Part shown: positions 22,101 to 26,258 of the stretch, in pieces
Position numbering within the stretch: position 1 is the stretch's first letter
How the letters are laid out: each line of letters opens with the position of its first letter
Assembly (NCBI GenBank): GCA_014843695.1
Contig: CM026400.1
Span: 44,484,126-44,548,125 of the forward strand
DNA length: 64,000 bases
Source of the DNA: Archivesica marissinica
Lineage: Eukaryota > Mollusca > Bivalvia > Venerida > Vesicomyidae
Reading direction: 5' to 3'
The notes under the pieces: model-generated
The model's input: the letters and a program-made list of their open reading frames with translations, nothing else
Databases searched by the model: none
What the model was told of the DNA's origin: nothing
Position numbers and translations under genes: made by a program

Positions 22101-24750
22101 CGCAGTGGTTAGCGCGCTTGCTTCTCACCAATGCAACCCGGGTTCGATCATCTGACCTGGAAGTATGTGAGATGGTACGGTGGTCGCCAGATAGGACAGG
22201 TGGGTTATCTCCGGGTACTCCGGTTTCCTCCCACACGAATGACCACATTTACGCTTTCATCCGTGCCAACGAGAGTGATTAATATCAGTTGTTAGAACTT
22301 GCTTCGCAATCATTGTAAAATAAATAAAGTTTAAATTAAAAGATCATCTTCAAAATAGTTTCTAACAATAGCCTACTAAACAAATAAAACAACCATCTAG
22401 CCAAAGTAATCGTATTTACTCGATATGCATCGCTGCATGACGTGGGTTCAACATACATTGTACTTTGCGGTGGCATTTTGTGGCATGCATGCTGTGTGGC
22501 TCTGTCGTATTTTAAAGCTGAATTTCACAAAGTTTAACCTAATAAAATTAACAGTCTTTCAGATGGGACGTTAAACCGAAGTCTCGTGTTGGTGCTTTAC
22601 ACCGTGCACGTAAAAGAACCAGAGGAGACTCTGGAATGGGTATATGTCTGTATCATTGCACTATCCTCCAAAAATGTAAAATGATAATATAATCTCTTCA
22701 GGAGGCGCCGCTCATAATGGGCAACCGGTAGCGACGATAAATAAACGTAAAACACAGTTTAATACATGGCGATACTGCAGACCTAGTGATCGGGTCCATT
22801 CGGTATAAATCCCTCTTTCAGTTGCATTGGTCCTTGTAGTTATGGCTGAACCATCAAGACAGGCTCTGAGGTTCACATATGTTTCCGGCGAAAATTGGTT
22901 TCCCAGGATGATATTAGGTTGCCACACACAATACAACATCGTATATATAATCCTAGCATCCTCTTTATATGCTTTGCTTACTGGTTATATATATACCACA
23001 TAGTACTAAATAAGTATTCACCAAGAGTTGAGGTTAAACACACCTAATTATATAATCTAGACCGTATGTTTGTGTGCGTGTGTTTTACATTTATTTATCG
23101 TCGCTACCGGTTGCCCTTATGAGCAACGCCTTCTGAACAGATTAATCATTTTAGATTTTTGGAGGCTAGTTCACTGATAGAGACAGACGACCCATTCCAG
23201 AGTCTCCTCTCGTTCTTTTACGTTCACGATGTAAGGCACCGACATGAGACATCGGTAGTCAAGACCGTTAATACATTGAAGCCGCAATGTTCCTTCGTAA
23301 GAAACGCTTAGTGACGCGTGAACGCTAAGCTCATCTTAAGGTTGGTGTCGAGAATATTTGGAAAACCGGTACGCTTCAGAGAACCAACCTCCGTAAGAAA
23401 CTGCCAACTTGTTCATATAAATGAAACACGGTCTGAGCGGGGCTCGAACCCGTGACCATCAGTGATGATAGGTTACAGTGGTATACAAGTCAGCGACCTT
23501 AACCACTCGACCACGGAGGCGGACTAGACGCGATGTCGTGGTAAACAGGTTACCGTAGGCAATGGTCACACAACCTCCACCCAGCATGCCAACATACTCC
23601 TCTGAAATGTTCTAGTTACCCGTAACAATTATTATTAAAATGAGTAATCAAACAGTCTTATCATTAGAAATTACATTCGAAGATATGCATATACCTGTTT
23701 GGAGCATGGACCTTGTGGCTTAGCACTGCGACTCAAGTTGAGCCAGTTTGGGTACGACCCTTTATTCTTCTCTATACAATCCACACGGATCGACTCAAAA
23801 TGAGCCTCAAGGTCGGGTATATCAACTTCACAAATAACCTTCTGAGTATCATCAGGTTGGCCACTATATAGGAAATACAGCACTGTCTCACTGTCGTCTA
23901 ACACTATACCCGCCTGCTTTGTGACAAAATGTTCAGCACATTTGATTCTGGTTTCTAGCAATTGCGCTGAATTATCCGTTGGCTTAATTTGAACAACCGA
24001 GTCTTCAGCGTGATCGTGTGGGTTCGAGTACCGAACAATAAAATAAACAGCATGGTTTATTTCAAACCCGTATATGACCTTGAACGCGTGATTAACGTGA
24101 AGTTTAAATTGCGTCAGGAGAGAAACGATTGGCGCAACACCTGTAGACGAATTGAAAGCTATTTGTAGTAACGAAAATACTGCAAAATGTTGAAGCGTGT
24201 CGGATCTGTGCCTAGTCTTCAGATCAATGCTATGAGCAAGTGCAAGCTGTTTTGTCAGAACGCTGGATCTTTTATTAGTCTCTAGTAAAAATGATATCGG
24301 GGAAGTTATTGAAAAAGAATTAAAGAAATCATGATGCACGTCGAATTCTACTTCAGTTAATATACTCGTTAACGGGTCAATGAAGTAACAGTAGTCATTT
24401 TCTAACTTCAAGCAGACGAACAGTAGATTTGTTTCTTCATTGCTGTGCACTATCTCAAGTATGGTGACTTGGTTTTGAACCTCCGGACAAGGTTCAAATG
24501 GATTATCACACTCAGTGTTCTCGACCTTTTTACCGACTTCATATCTCCCGGTTTGCACCAGATCTTTGGACAGCCGCACAATAACGTTCCCTTGTGCAAG
24601 AAACGTTTCACCGGTGATTGCATTATATCTGGTAAGTGTAATATTTCCGTCTGTACGGAATGACACGGCTGTTGCCATGCATACTGTGTTTACTAATATG
24701 ATTAAATATGTAATCCATCTGAGATAGCATTTATCTATTACACACTGCAT
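998..24750 (-). CDS. Sema-PSI-IPT receptor ectodomain (MET/RON- or plexin-type), 3' part outside window
   Basis: Gene-level entry: complement join of 24750-23695, 23599-23554, 22962-22766, 21933-21766, 16050-15889, 10601-10459, 7100-6936, 5894-5798, 4945-4715 and 1141-998. That is 2409 nt or 803 codons, with every phase compatible (0, 1, 0, 0, 0, 2, 2, 0, 0, 0 at the exon ends). Domains in order: signal peptide (about 1-30), Sema propeller (about 31-475), one cysteine-rich PSI (about 480-530), then three IPT/TIG folds. Receptors of this build sit in the plasma membrane and bind semaphorins (plexins) or HGF/MSP-like ligands (MET/RON). The absence of PSI domains between IPTs and the fit of the last two IPT segments to MET IPT3-IPT4 favour a MET-like layout. 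The membrane and cytoplasmic exons lie left of the window, so kinase versus RasGAP is not known. Exons 2 and 3 have the least certain ends. Confidence 0.8.
1290..1672 (+). repeat. LINE 3'-end fragment interrupted by a MITE
   Basis: The left part has 'ggtaggacaacatctaatgt' and 'gttgtggtccgacccagt'. The right part ends 'caataaaatatgattaaact', the complement of the 3' end at 43018 and 57215. The two parts are split by the MITE at 1389-1613. No coding part is present. Confidence 0.5.
1389..1613. mobile_element. MITE with TIR TTGGCAAYATTAAACTGAGAC
   Basis: Left end 'ttggcaacattaaactgaga' is matched inverted by 'tctcagtttaatattgccaa' at the right. A second inner inverted match pairs 'aagtttccgtgaac' with 'gtaagttcacggaa'. 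The element is about 225 bp, non-coding, and nested in a LINE 3' end. Confidence 0.65.
1822..2097 (+). repeat. SINE-A copy, full length
   Basis: Reference copy. tRNA-like head 'gtctcggtggcctaggggat' (A box) and 'ggtcgaaagttcgaatctcg' (B box). The body carries 'ggccggttggtgagccgcca' and 'cctaccagcctggcgcc', and the tail 'taggggcgacactataataa'. Other copies (minus): 11648, 12379 (split), 48966 and 49851. Confidence 0.8.
2220..2465. mobile_element. TTAA-flanked MITE, ~240 bp
   Basis: Starts 'ttaactctttcaccgcc' and ends 'ggcgctgaaagagttaa', an inverted pair bounded by TTAA, as expected for piggyBac-type target sites. The interior carries two inverted 'aacaacatagatcc' segments and a GC-rich 'gcggcgttacgccgc' palindrome. 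It is related to the elements at 7419 and 18629. Confidence 0.75.
2466..2898. other. Intronic stretch without recognised feature
   Basis: No exon with acceptable splice signals and no known repeat was recognised. The sequence 'cgggttattctgcgatatac' at about 2543 resembles one arm of the foldback element at 2899-3056, so part of it may be an old copy of that element. Confidence 0.3.
2899..3056. repeat. Foldback element, ~158 bp
   Basis: 'gaaataataagtatcaacc' at the left is inverted as 'ggttgatacttattatttc' at the right. The pairing continues inward, with 'ccagaataaccc' against the 'cggattattctg' side and 'ttcttatgcgtgtaa' against 'ctacgcataagaa'. It would form a long hairpin. Non-coding. Confidence 0.65.
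3090..3237 (-). repeat. SINE-F copy, partial
   Basis: Contains 'aaagtcgcaccatcagctta', 'ggcaactctccaggtatt' and 'agaaccacataccatccaca', matching the body of SINE-F. The tRNA-like head is missing. Confidence 0.6.
3247..3668. mobile_element. CAGTC-MITE with internal ~80-bp tandem copies
   Basis: Termini 'cagtcaaacctgtgttaagc' and 'gctaacacaggtttgactg' are inverted and flanked by TA on both sides (3245-3246 and 3669-3670), fitting a Tc1/mariner-like target. Inside, a module of about 80 bp with 'ggctgcttaatagaggtc' and 'aacaacatattgggattctg' is repeated about four times. Relatives: 49276, 50161, 54703, 57307. Confidence 0.75.
3822..3991. mobile_element. TTAA-MITE with GCATGCT termini
   Basis: Begins 'ttaaccctttgcatgctag' and ends 'cagcatgcaaagagtta', an inverted pair. 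It is an uninterrupted relative of the element at 61225-61558, which a SINE has split. Confidence 0.7.
4014..4256. mobile_element. TTAA-MITE with TTTCAGCACC termini
   Basis: 'ttaaccctttcagcacc' to 'ggggttgaatgtgttaa', 243 bp. The interior has 'gtagatccagatgagctggc' and 'attacccattttgataaatg'. Inverted full-length relatives lie at 51018-51249 and 57628-57859. Confidence 0.75.
4402..4696 (+). repeat. SINE-C copy, near full length
   Basis: Head with 'cagtggtaacacgctggact' (A box) and 'atcgcaggttcgatcccccg' (B box). The body has 'gtcggtgctttacaccgtgc' and 'aaccagaggagactctggaa', and the tail 'gcaaccggtagcgatgataa'. The 3' end is 18 bp from the splice donor of receptor exon 9 (4715). Confidence 0.85.
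4715..4945 (-). CDS. Receptor exon 9 (second IPT, C-terminal part)
   Basis: Acceptor 'tgcattttgtttcag' and donor AAA|GTGAGT; 231 nt, phase 0 to 0. It starts IFTKCYHWDNTVICRSPPVP, a typical IPT 'C-x(n)-I-x-C-x-x-P' strand, and ends SENNTQLFIK. In MET the corresponding region runs from IPT3 into the first strand of IPT4. Cysteine spacing and the PVV-C-G stretch support an extracellular fold. Confidence 0.85.
5082..5230. mobile_element. Small MITE with GGCCCGAGGTTATA termini
   Basis: 'aggccccgaggttataaaac' at the left and 'cgttttataaccaggtgc' at the right form an inverted pair. The interior 'gatctcaaactcaagctcaa' is also inverted near the right end. Paralogue at 39962-40123. Confidence 0.6.
5285..5640 (+). 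mobile_element. Element J, ~350-bp dispersed element
   Basis: Contains 'gttgcacaacatgctatcaa', 'cgacatatatcctggg' and 'tctgccaagggaggtaatag' in the same order (inverted) as 27097-27450. The segments 'cctctgtttttatcattgtt' and 'aacaacaataaaaacaaagg' are inverted copies inside it, suggesting a non-autonomous DNA element. Transposase class not recognised. Confidence 0.5.
5798..5894 (-). CDS. Receptor exon 8 (second IPT, N-terminal part)
   Basis: Acceptor 'gtttatacttgtag' and donor GAG|GTGCGT; 97 nt, phase 2 to 0. With the last bases of exon 7 it reads PNNTIFSGGVELTIRADTHD, the 'P-x(n)-GG-x-x-L-T-I' start of an IPT domain. It has two candidate N-glycosylation sequons (NNT, NET). Confidence 0.85.
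6020..6226 (-). repeat. Chimeric SINE: D head and body with C-type tail
   Basis: On the plus strand it reads 'ttaacgtcgctaccggttgc' (the inverted SINE-C tail) followed by 'caggctccagcggttaacca' and the rest of a SINE-D body. Same arrangement as the copy at 28493-28685. Confidence 0.65.
6489..6893. repeat. Tandem repeat, ~90-bp unit with (CGGA)n
   Basis: About five units of 'aaaacgtaaaaccaaaacag'...'gataacgtgcgtagctttgg' with a variable number of CGGA steps between units (2 to 8). It lies about 40 bp downstream of the exon 7 donor on the minus strand. Reading frames through it are repeat artefacts. Confidence 0.85.
6936..7100 (-). CDS. Receptor exon 7 (end of first IPT)
   Basis: Acceptor 'gttgtgttcacag' and donor TTTAG|GTAAGT; 165 nt, phase 2 to 2. 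It begins PVSESSFSCIVPSASGGDHE, the 'F-x-C-x-x-P' strand that closes an IPT, and ends TVSPNNTIF, the opening of the next IPT. Confidence 0.87.
7148..7379. mobile_element. TA-flanked MITE with ~30-bp TIR
   Basis: 'ctgtacgtttaggataactt' is inverted as 'aagttatcctaaacgtacag', and the pairing extends inward through 'gacagtgacgt'. TA flanks both ends (7146-7147 and 7380-7381), so it is probably a Tc1/mariner-type non-autonomous copy. Confidence 0.75.
7419..7655. mobile_element. TTAA-MITE, ~237 bp
   Basis: Opens 'ttaacactttgcctggtgag' and closes 'gctagcatgcaaagggttaa'. The interior has inverted 'aacaacatagatccagatca' and 'tatggctctatgttgtttgc' segments, as in 2220-2465. Confidence 0.7.
7783..9098. 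repeat. Minisatellite, 25-bp unit, about 52 copies
   Basis: Unit 'aacctggtaacgttataacg'+'attga'. Variants are mainly aaAct versus aaCct and a few 24-bp units. The embedded 'aacgtt' is a 6-bp palindrome in every unit. It occupies the intron between receptor exons 6 and 7. Confidence 0.95.
9140..9345 (-). repeat. SINE-F copy
   Basis: 'taacgtcgcaccaacagctt', 'ctagaaccatcgacctacca' and 'gacaccccagtgggattcga' follow in the family order. The 5' tRNA-like head is truncated by the SINE-C copy that follows. Confidence 0.65.
9368..9578 (+). repeat. SINE-C copy, ends truncated
   Basis: Starts within the tRNA-like head ('tccagggatagcaggttcga') and runs through 'aaccagaggagactctgtaa' to 'atccaaa...aatgactaat'-type sequence. 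The terminal 'gcaaccggtagcga' tail is missing. Confidence 0.7.
9620..9822 (-). repeat. SINE-F copy
   Basis: 'ggttaacgtctcaccaacga', 'ggcgactctcaagctgttac' and 'gtagaaccaccgacctacct' match SINE-F in order. The head side reads 'caacgaccgtaaccactgca'. The 40-bp array begins directly at its end. Confidence 0.6.
9823..10423. repeat. Minisatellite, 40-bp unit, 15 copies
   Basis: Unit 'atgagtagtgaatagcacac'+'actcgagtagtattcttact', very regular. Most differences are at one base pair of the ctcgag core (cTCgag/cTAgag) and the following tag/cag. Low divergence suggests recent expansion. It lies 35 bp downstream of the exon 6 donor. Confidence 0.95.
10459..10601 (-). CDS. Receptor exon 6 (first IPT, main part)
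   Basis: Acceptor 'tctgttgcaattag' and donor AAAGG|GTAAAT; 143 nt, phase 0 to 2. It encodes PPTVLYITPRSAPPDGGST then VTINGKNL and KFCEVK, the textbook IPT/TIG opening 'P-x-I-x-x-I-x-P-x-x-x-P-x-x-GG-T-x-V-T-I-x-G-x-N-L'. Among the ten exons this is the clearest domain match. Confidence 0.92.
10654..10887 (-). repeat. SINE-E copy
   Basis: Minus-strand head 'gtccgattagcgcagtggtt' and 'cattcgatcctcggacctgg' (B-box region). The body has 'cggacatatgggttttcttc' and 'cctgtttcctcccacacgaa', and the tail 'agagtaattaatataagttg'. It lies about 50 bp before the exon 6 acceptor. Confidence 0.8.
11036..11176 (+). repeat. SINE-B copy, 5' truncated
   Basis: 'aaggcatttaaattccatgt' to 'gcgatggattccatcaggaa' and tail 'gagagtgattcatataagtt'...'aaataaatttgtataa'. 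The tRNA-like head is absent, as expected for a 5'-truncated retroinsertion. Confidence 0.75.
11180..11640 (-). repeat. LINE 3'-end fragment and unassigned sequence
   Basis: 'agtttaatttaatcatattt'...'tattgc' at 11183 resembles the inverted LINE 3' ends at 43018 and 57215, but the rest is diverged. Between 11440 and 11510 a short SINE-B tail fragment is seen ('agtgattaatataagtagta'). Nothing coding. Confidence 0.35.
11648..11916 (-). repeat. SINE-A copy
   Basis: Reads inverted: 'gtgtttgtttattatagtgt', 'gcaaggcgccaggctggtag', 'cgagattcgaacctacaacc' (B box) and 'ccactaggccacggagac' (A box). Near full length. Confidence 0.8.
11960..12063. repeat. (TTTG)n microsatellite
   Basis: About 24 TTTG/TTTA steps. 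The open reading frames of 60-63 residues here (poly-FVCL) come only from this tract. Confidence 0.95.
12090..12266 (-). repeat. SINE-D copy
   Basis: 'gcataacaacacctttcctg', 'gagcggttaaccaatacttg' and 'ggggttcgaacccgtgacca' (inverted B box), then 'accttaaccacttgaggcgg' (inverted A box). Confidence 0.75.
12379..12962 (-). repeat. SINE-A copy split by a LINE 3' end
   Basis: 12379-12411 ('tgtttggttattatagtgtc') is the inverted SINE-A tail and 12766-12962 ('agggccagccattacatcag' to 'ccactaggccacggagac') the rest. In intact copies these two parts are adjacent ('cacccctatttaaagggcca'), so 12412-12765 is an insertion. Confidence 0.7.
12412..12765 (+). mobile_element. LINE 3' end nested in SINE-A
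   Basis: A non-coding segment ending 'gaaataaaagagatgttctg'+'ttctg', a polyadenylation-like signal followed by a short TTCTG repeat, as at the 3' ends of some LINEs. The insertion point in SINE-A defines both borders. Confidence 0.5.
13013..13402 (-). repeat. SINE-C copy with inverted middle segment
   Basis: 13019-13103 (inverted tail, 'gcgacgcctcctgaagagat') and 13343-13402 (inverted head, 'actggactacagatccgtct') face one way. 13205-13342 between them ('tcgcaggttcgaccccccgt' to 'aaccagaggagactctggaa') faces the other way and supplies just the missing middle of the element. Confidence 0.6.
13535..13836 (-). repeat. SINE-C copy, full length
   Basis: From the inverted tail 'gtttatttatcgtcgttacc' through 'gtctcctctggttcttttac' and 'gggggatcgaacctgcgatc' to 'ccactggactacagatccgt'. 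Best intact copy of the family for comparison. Confidence 0.85.
13840..14419. other. Intronic sequence, possible LINE 3' end at 14130-14385
   Basis: No exon is seen. 14130-14385 contains 'gttataacttgtagcccaac' and ends 'aaatgcaataaaatattatt'+'taataaaacaac', which looks like a LINE 3' end with polyA-like signals. A 92-residue minus-strand reading frame here has no recognisable domain. Confidence 0.35.
14420..15548. repeat. AT-rich satellite, ~55-60-bp unit
   Basis: Unit of the type 'aagtaaaatatattagaata'+'tatactaacagatcattata'+'taaatatatatac', about 17 copies, with deletions of a few bases between units. It is interrupted at about 14941-15112 by an unrelated 170-bp stretch ('ttcaattcaacattttatta' onward). 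In the intron between exons 5 and 6. Confidence 0.9.
15549..15786 (-). repeat. SINE-B copy, full length
   Basis: 'agtttatacaaatttatttt', 'gatggaatccatcgccacga', 'gggactcgaaccccgggcct' (inverted B box) and 'cgctatcacgacttcca' (inverted head) in order. Inserted at the edge of the AT-rich satellite. Confidence 0.85.
15889..16050 (-). CDS. Receptor exon 5 (PSI domain)
   Basis: Acceptor 'gaattcttttttcag' and donor ATG|GTACGT; 162 nt, phase 0 to 0. The peptide has eight cysteines, including ESVDTRNCALNTDMGMCLRD and IQCVWCQLP, then QCTPPSAC. 'C-x(8)-C-x(6)-C-x-W-C' is the PSI signature found after the Sema domain in plexins, semaphorins and MET ('HCGWC' or 'QCGWC'). Confidence 0.9.
16161..16400 (-). 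repeat. SINE-B copy, full length
   Basis: 'ttagtttatacaaatttatt' to 'cactgcgctatcacgacttc'. About 110 bp before the PSI exon acceptor. Confidence 0.85.
16490..17572. repeat. Tandem array of a SINE head, ~64-bp unit, ~17 copies
   Basis: Unit 'gagcactactcgtagccgag'+'tgaggggttgcgagttcgaa'+'caacgccagatccacggtgg'+'tcgt'. 'ggttgcgagttcgaac' is close to the pol III B box GGTTCGANNCC. The same arrangement occurs once in the SINE at 26885 ('gttgtaagttcgagccacgt'...'cccacggtggcggtg'), and the array is followed by that SINE's tail, so the array is an amplified tRNA-like head. Confidence 0.85.
17573..17705 (+). repeat. SINE-B-like tail next to the SINE-head array
   Basis: 'ttctttctccccattgcgat', 'tttatctggaatgaagtctc' and 'gtgagcgatagaactaaac' are diverged SINE-B body and tail. 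They sit directly 3' of the array, so array and tail are parts of one locus. Confidence 0.6.
17706..17962. other. No feature recognised
   Basis: AT-rich intronic sequence with no exon or known repeat. Confidence 0.3.
17963..18335. repeat. Minisatellite, 28-bp unit, ~13 copies
   Basis: Unit 'gggacttccagctagctgaa'+'gttgatct'. Each unit carries the palindrome 'agctagct'. Confidence 0.93.
18361..18541 (-). repeat. SINE-B copy, head truncated
   Basis: 'ttagtttatacaaatttatt' to 'ggctccagcggggctcgaac'; the A-box part is missing. Confidence 0.8.
18629..18799. mobile_element. TTAA-type MITE, diverged
   Basis: 'tttagcactttgcacgctag' at the left and 'cagctggtaaagggttaa' at the right. The interior 'aacaacatagatccagacta' matches the elements at 2220 and 7419. 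The left TTAA has decayed to TTTA. Confidence 0.6.
18812..19202. mobile_element. Element with TIR TGGCCGAAATCGGCC
   Basis: 'tggccgaaatcggccc' at the left is inverted as 'gggccgatttcggcca' at the right. Inside, on the minus strand, lies a 66-codon reading frame (19159-18959) with RKSGHGEPHVGD and KMDTSHHELF. I cannot assign it to a transposase family and treat it as a possible remnant. Confidence 0.5.
19400..19639. repeat. AT-rich tandem repeat, left part
   Basis: Units around 'attaatagtatttgtattat'+'taattgcattattataatta'. It continues after the LINE at 20833, so it is one array split by the LINE. Confidence 0.8.
19640..20832 (+). mobile_element. 5'-truncated, frame-broken LINE (reverse transcriptase C-terminal part)
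   Basis: Translation gives the RT 'thumb' signature HTWGLHLNVNKTKVMIFENG, then FKYLGVHLFKNGNW, then IKLFDSLVSPILNYAAEI. After at least two frame breaks (about 19920-19975) comes a 207-residue stretch, 19973-20596, with LDALYGELGRTPMY. It ends in a C-x2-C-x9-H-x4-C motif (CIYCNTGMIESEYHFLLTC), typical of the C-terminal zinc knuckle of non-LTR retrotransposons. The catalytic YADD box lies upstream of the truncation and is missing. The 3' end is 'gcaataaaggtattgttgtt', with a TTG-rich tail. Dead copy inserted in the AT-rich array. Confidence 0.85.
20833..21615. repeat. AT-rich tandem repeat, right part
   Basis: Repeats 'tttgcattattagaaatatt'+'tgcattaatataatttacat'. It is interrupted at about 21165-21265 by a non-repeat stretch. 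Confidence 0.85.
21165..21265 (+). repeat. Probable LINE 3'-end insertion in the AT-rich array
   Basis: 'ttatgtctatctaccattga'+'ggaggaaataaagatttgac'+'ttgaag' breaks the array. An AATAAA followed by 'gatttgacttgaa' is a common ending of short LINE-derived inserts. Confidence 0.45.
21766..21933 (-). CDS. Receptor exon 4 (last Sema blade)
   Basis: Acceptor 'gatttgtatgtgtag' and donor AAAG|GTAAGA; 168 nt, phase 0 to 0. It ends VMFLLDASLSITK, followed by the PSI exon's IESVDTRNC. In plexin A and MET the same place reads '...LYIMSERQLTRVPVESC' and '...ITKIPLNGLGC', so this is the last propeller strand leading into the PSI domain. Confidence 0.85.
22090..22338 (+). repeat. SINE-E copy, full length
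   Basis: Reference copy: 'gtccgattagcgcagtggtt' (A box), 'caacccgggttcgatcatct' (B box), 'gtcgccagataggacaggtg', 'ggtttcctcccacacgaatg', and tail 'cgagagtgattaatatcagt'...'gcaatcattgtaaaataaat'. The first part of the tail is shared with SINE-B. Confidence 0.88.
22538..22757 (+). repeat. SINE-C copy, 5' truncated, next to exon 3 donor
   Basis: From 'aaaattaacagtctttcaga' to 'gataaataaacgtaaaacac'. Its 3' end lies 9 bp from the last base of receptor exon 3. Confidence 0.85.
22766..22962 (-). CDS. Receptor exon 3 (Sema, C-terminal blades)
   Basis: Open from 22962 to 22766 (197 nt, phase 1 to 0): EDARIIYTMLYCVWQPNIIL, NQFSPETYVNLRACLDG and ending GLQYRH, which runs on into exon 4's VKSPENID. 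Plexins have 'ALQYETVQVVDPGPVL' at the same place. Donor CAT|GTATTA is weak. Two acceptors fit the phase: before 22962 ('gcatataaag') or before 22980 ('tatataaccag', 215 nt). I cannot choose between them. Confidence 0.65.
23075..23272 (-). repeat. SINE-C copy, partial
   Basis: 'tttatttatcgtcgctaccg' to 'gacatgagacatcggtagtc'; the head is lost. Confidence 0.75.
23388..23526 (-). repeat. SINE-D copy, partial, next to exon 2 donor
   Basis: 'ccaacctccgtaagaaactg', 'ggggctcgaacccgtgacca' (inverted B box) and 'cttaaccactcgaccacgga' (inverted A box). Its 5' end lies about 28 bp from the exon 2 donor. Confidence 0.75.
23554..23599 (-). CDS. Receptor exon 2 (46-nt Sema micro-exon, tentative)
   Basis: Acceptor 'aacatttcagag' and donor TACG|GTAACC; 46 nt, phase 0 to 1. 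It encodes EYVGMLGGGCVTIAY. It is supported by the need for a 0-to-1 phase exon between exons 1 and 3, and by similarity in position to the plexin 'C-G-x-x-x-x-x-PLGG' stretch after the conserved PC pair. An upstream AG (23602) gives a stop codon and is excluded. Confidence 0.55.
23695..24750 (-). CDS. Receptor exon 1 (signal peptide and most of Sema domain)
   Basis: 1056 nt, phase 0. The start ATG at 24750 is the first after an in-frame TGA upstream. Residues 1-30 form a signal peptide (hydrophobic ITYLIILVNTVCMATAVS). Sema landmarks: cysteines at about 81, 88, 113 and 121 (TECDNPFEPC, LLFVCLKL, DYCYFIDP) match the conserved Sema cysteine pairs. A later ICEVDIPDLEAHF corresponds to 'LCAYPLEDI' of plexins and 'MCAFPIKYV' of MET. 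The exon ends GPCSKQ at donor CAG|GTATAT. Placing most of the Sema domain in the first coding exon is usual for plexin and MET genes. Confidence 0.9.
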
Positions 24751-25189
24751 ACTGACATTCCATTCATTTAAAATATTAACACTTGTGCATCACTACATAA
24801 TTGTAAAATTAGCTAAATAATAAATTTATTATTTAATTTATTTATTTATATAATTGTCCCTTGTTATTATTTTATTCCTGTGCACAGTACAAGAACATGT
24901 GATACACATTACACATACGCAGTACATACTTATAAAACCAGTTATTTAATTAATTTACAAATAATTAACATAATTAATTTGTAATTAATTGACGTTGTCT
25001 ATAAGATAGCATTATTAAGGTCCTATGCGTATAACAGTGTGATATGACATGATCATATCAGAGCATAAACACGCCTGCTTCTGTATCAGGACACACATAT
25101 AAGTTTGTAATCGGATTACTATTCGTTTATTTAAACAATATGGATATTGTGCCTTTGAACATCCTCAACTTATACATTTAGAGGCCCGG
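24751..25189. other. 5' flank of the receptor gene
   Basis: AT-rich, with no CpG-rich stretch or clear TATA box placed relative to a known start site. It should hold the 5' UTR or an upstream non-coding exon of the receptor gene. The 19-bp array begins 440 bp upstream of the start codon. Confidence 0.3.
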
Positions 25190-26060
25190 TCTGTATTTAT
25201 CGGCCGGGTCAGTATGTATCGGCCCAGTCAGTATTTATCGGCCCGGTCAGTATGTATCGGCCCGGTCAGTATGTATCACCCCGGTCAGTATGTATCGGCC
25301 CAGTCAGTATGTATCGGTCCGGCCAGTATGTATCGGCCCTGGGTCAGTATGTATCGGTCCGGTCAGTATGTATCACCCCGGTCAGTATGTATCGGCCCAG
25401 TCAGTATGTATCGGTCCGGCCAGTATGTATCGGCCCAGTCAGTATTTATCGGCCCGGTCAGTATGTATCGGCCCGGTCAGTATGTATCGGTCCGGTCAGT
25501 ATGTATCGGCCCGGTCAGTATGTATCGGCCCAGTCAGTATTTATAGGCCCGTCAGTATATATCGGTCCGGTCAGTATGTATCGGTCCGGTCAGTATGTAT
25601 CGGCCGTCAGTATGTATCGGTCCGGTCAGTATGTATCGGCCCGGTCAGTATGTATCGGCCCAGTCAGTATTTATAGGCCCGGTCAGTATGTATCGGTACG
25701 GTCAGTATGTATCGGTCCGGTCAGTATGTATCGGTCCGGTCAGTATGTATCAACCCGGTCAGTATGTATCGGCCCGGTCAGTATGTATCGGCCCGGTCAG
25801 TATGTATCGGCCCGGTCAGTATGTATCGGCCCGGTCAGTATGTATCGGCCCGGGGTCAGTATTTATCGGCCCGGTCAGTAAGTATCGCCCTTGGCGGCCC
25901 GGCCCGGTCAGTAATTATCGCCCGGTCTGTATTTATCGCCCGGTCAGTATTTATCGGCCAAGTCTGTATTTATCGGCCCTGGGTCAGTATTTATCGGCTC
26001 TGGGTCAGTATTTATCGGCCCGGGGTCAGTATTTATCGGCCCGGTCTGTATTTATCGTAA
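25190..26060. repeat. GC-rich minisatellite, 19-bp unit, ~45 copies
   Basis: Unit 'cggcccggtcagtatgtat', with variants cggtccggtcag, cggcccagtcag and tatttat in place of tatgtat. A period of 19 gives overlapping open frames in all three forward frames; these are not genes. GC content is far above its surroundings. Confidence 0.95.
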
Positions 26061-26154
26061 TGCTATCTGACGCTGTATATGTATATTTATAGCATTAACG
26101 TTCATATATGTTTAACTTCTAATAACCTTATGAATGTCGGCTGACTTCCTCACA

Positions 26155-26258
26155 GCTGACCCCACAGCGGGCACATCACAGCGGGCACATCGCAGACGGG
26201 GCACATCGCAGTCGGGGCACATCACAGCGGGCACATCGCAGTCGGGGCACATCTCACA
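26155..26258. repeat. Short tandem repeat 'gcacatcgcagtcggg'
   Basis: About six imperfect units of 14-18 bp ('cagcgggcacatc', 'cagtcggggcacatc'). Nothing recognisable follows to 26634. Confidence 0.85.

Noticed and set aside
25214..26092. Repetitive frames rich in SVCIGPVSMYR
   Set aside because: Product of the 19-bp array in all forward frames; no start context, splice signals or domain.
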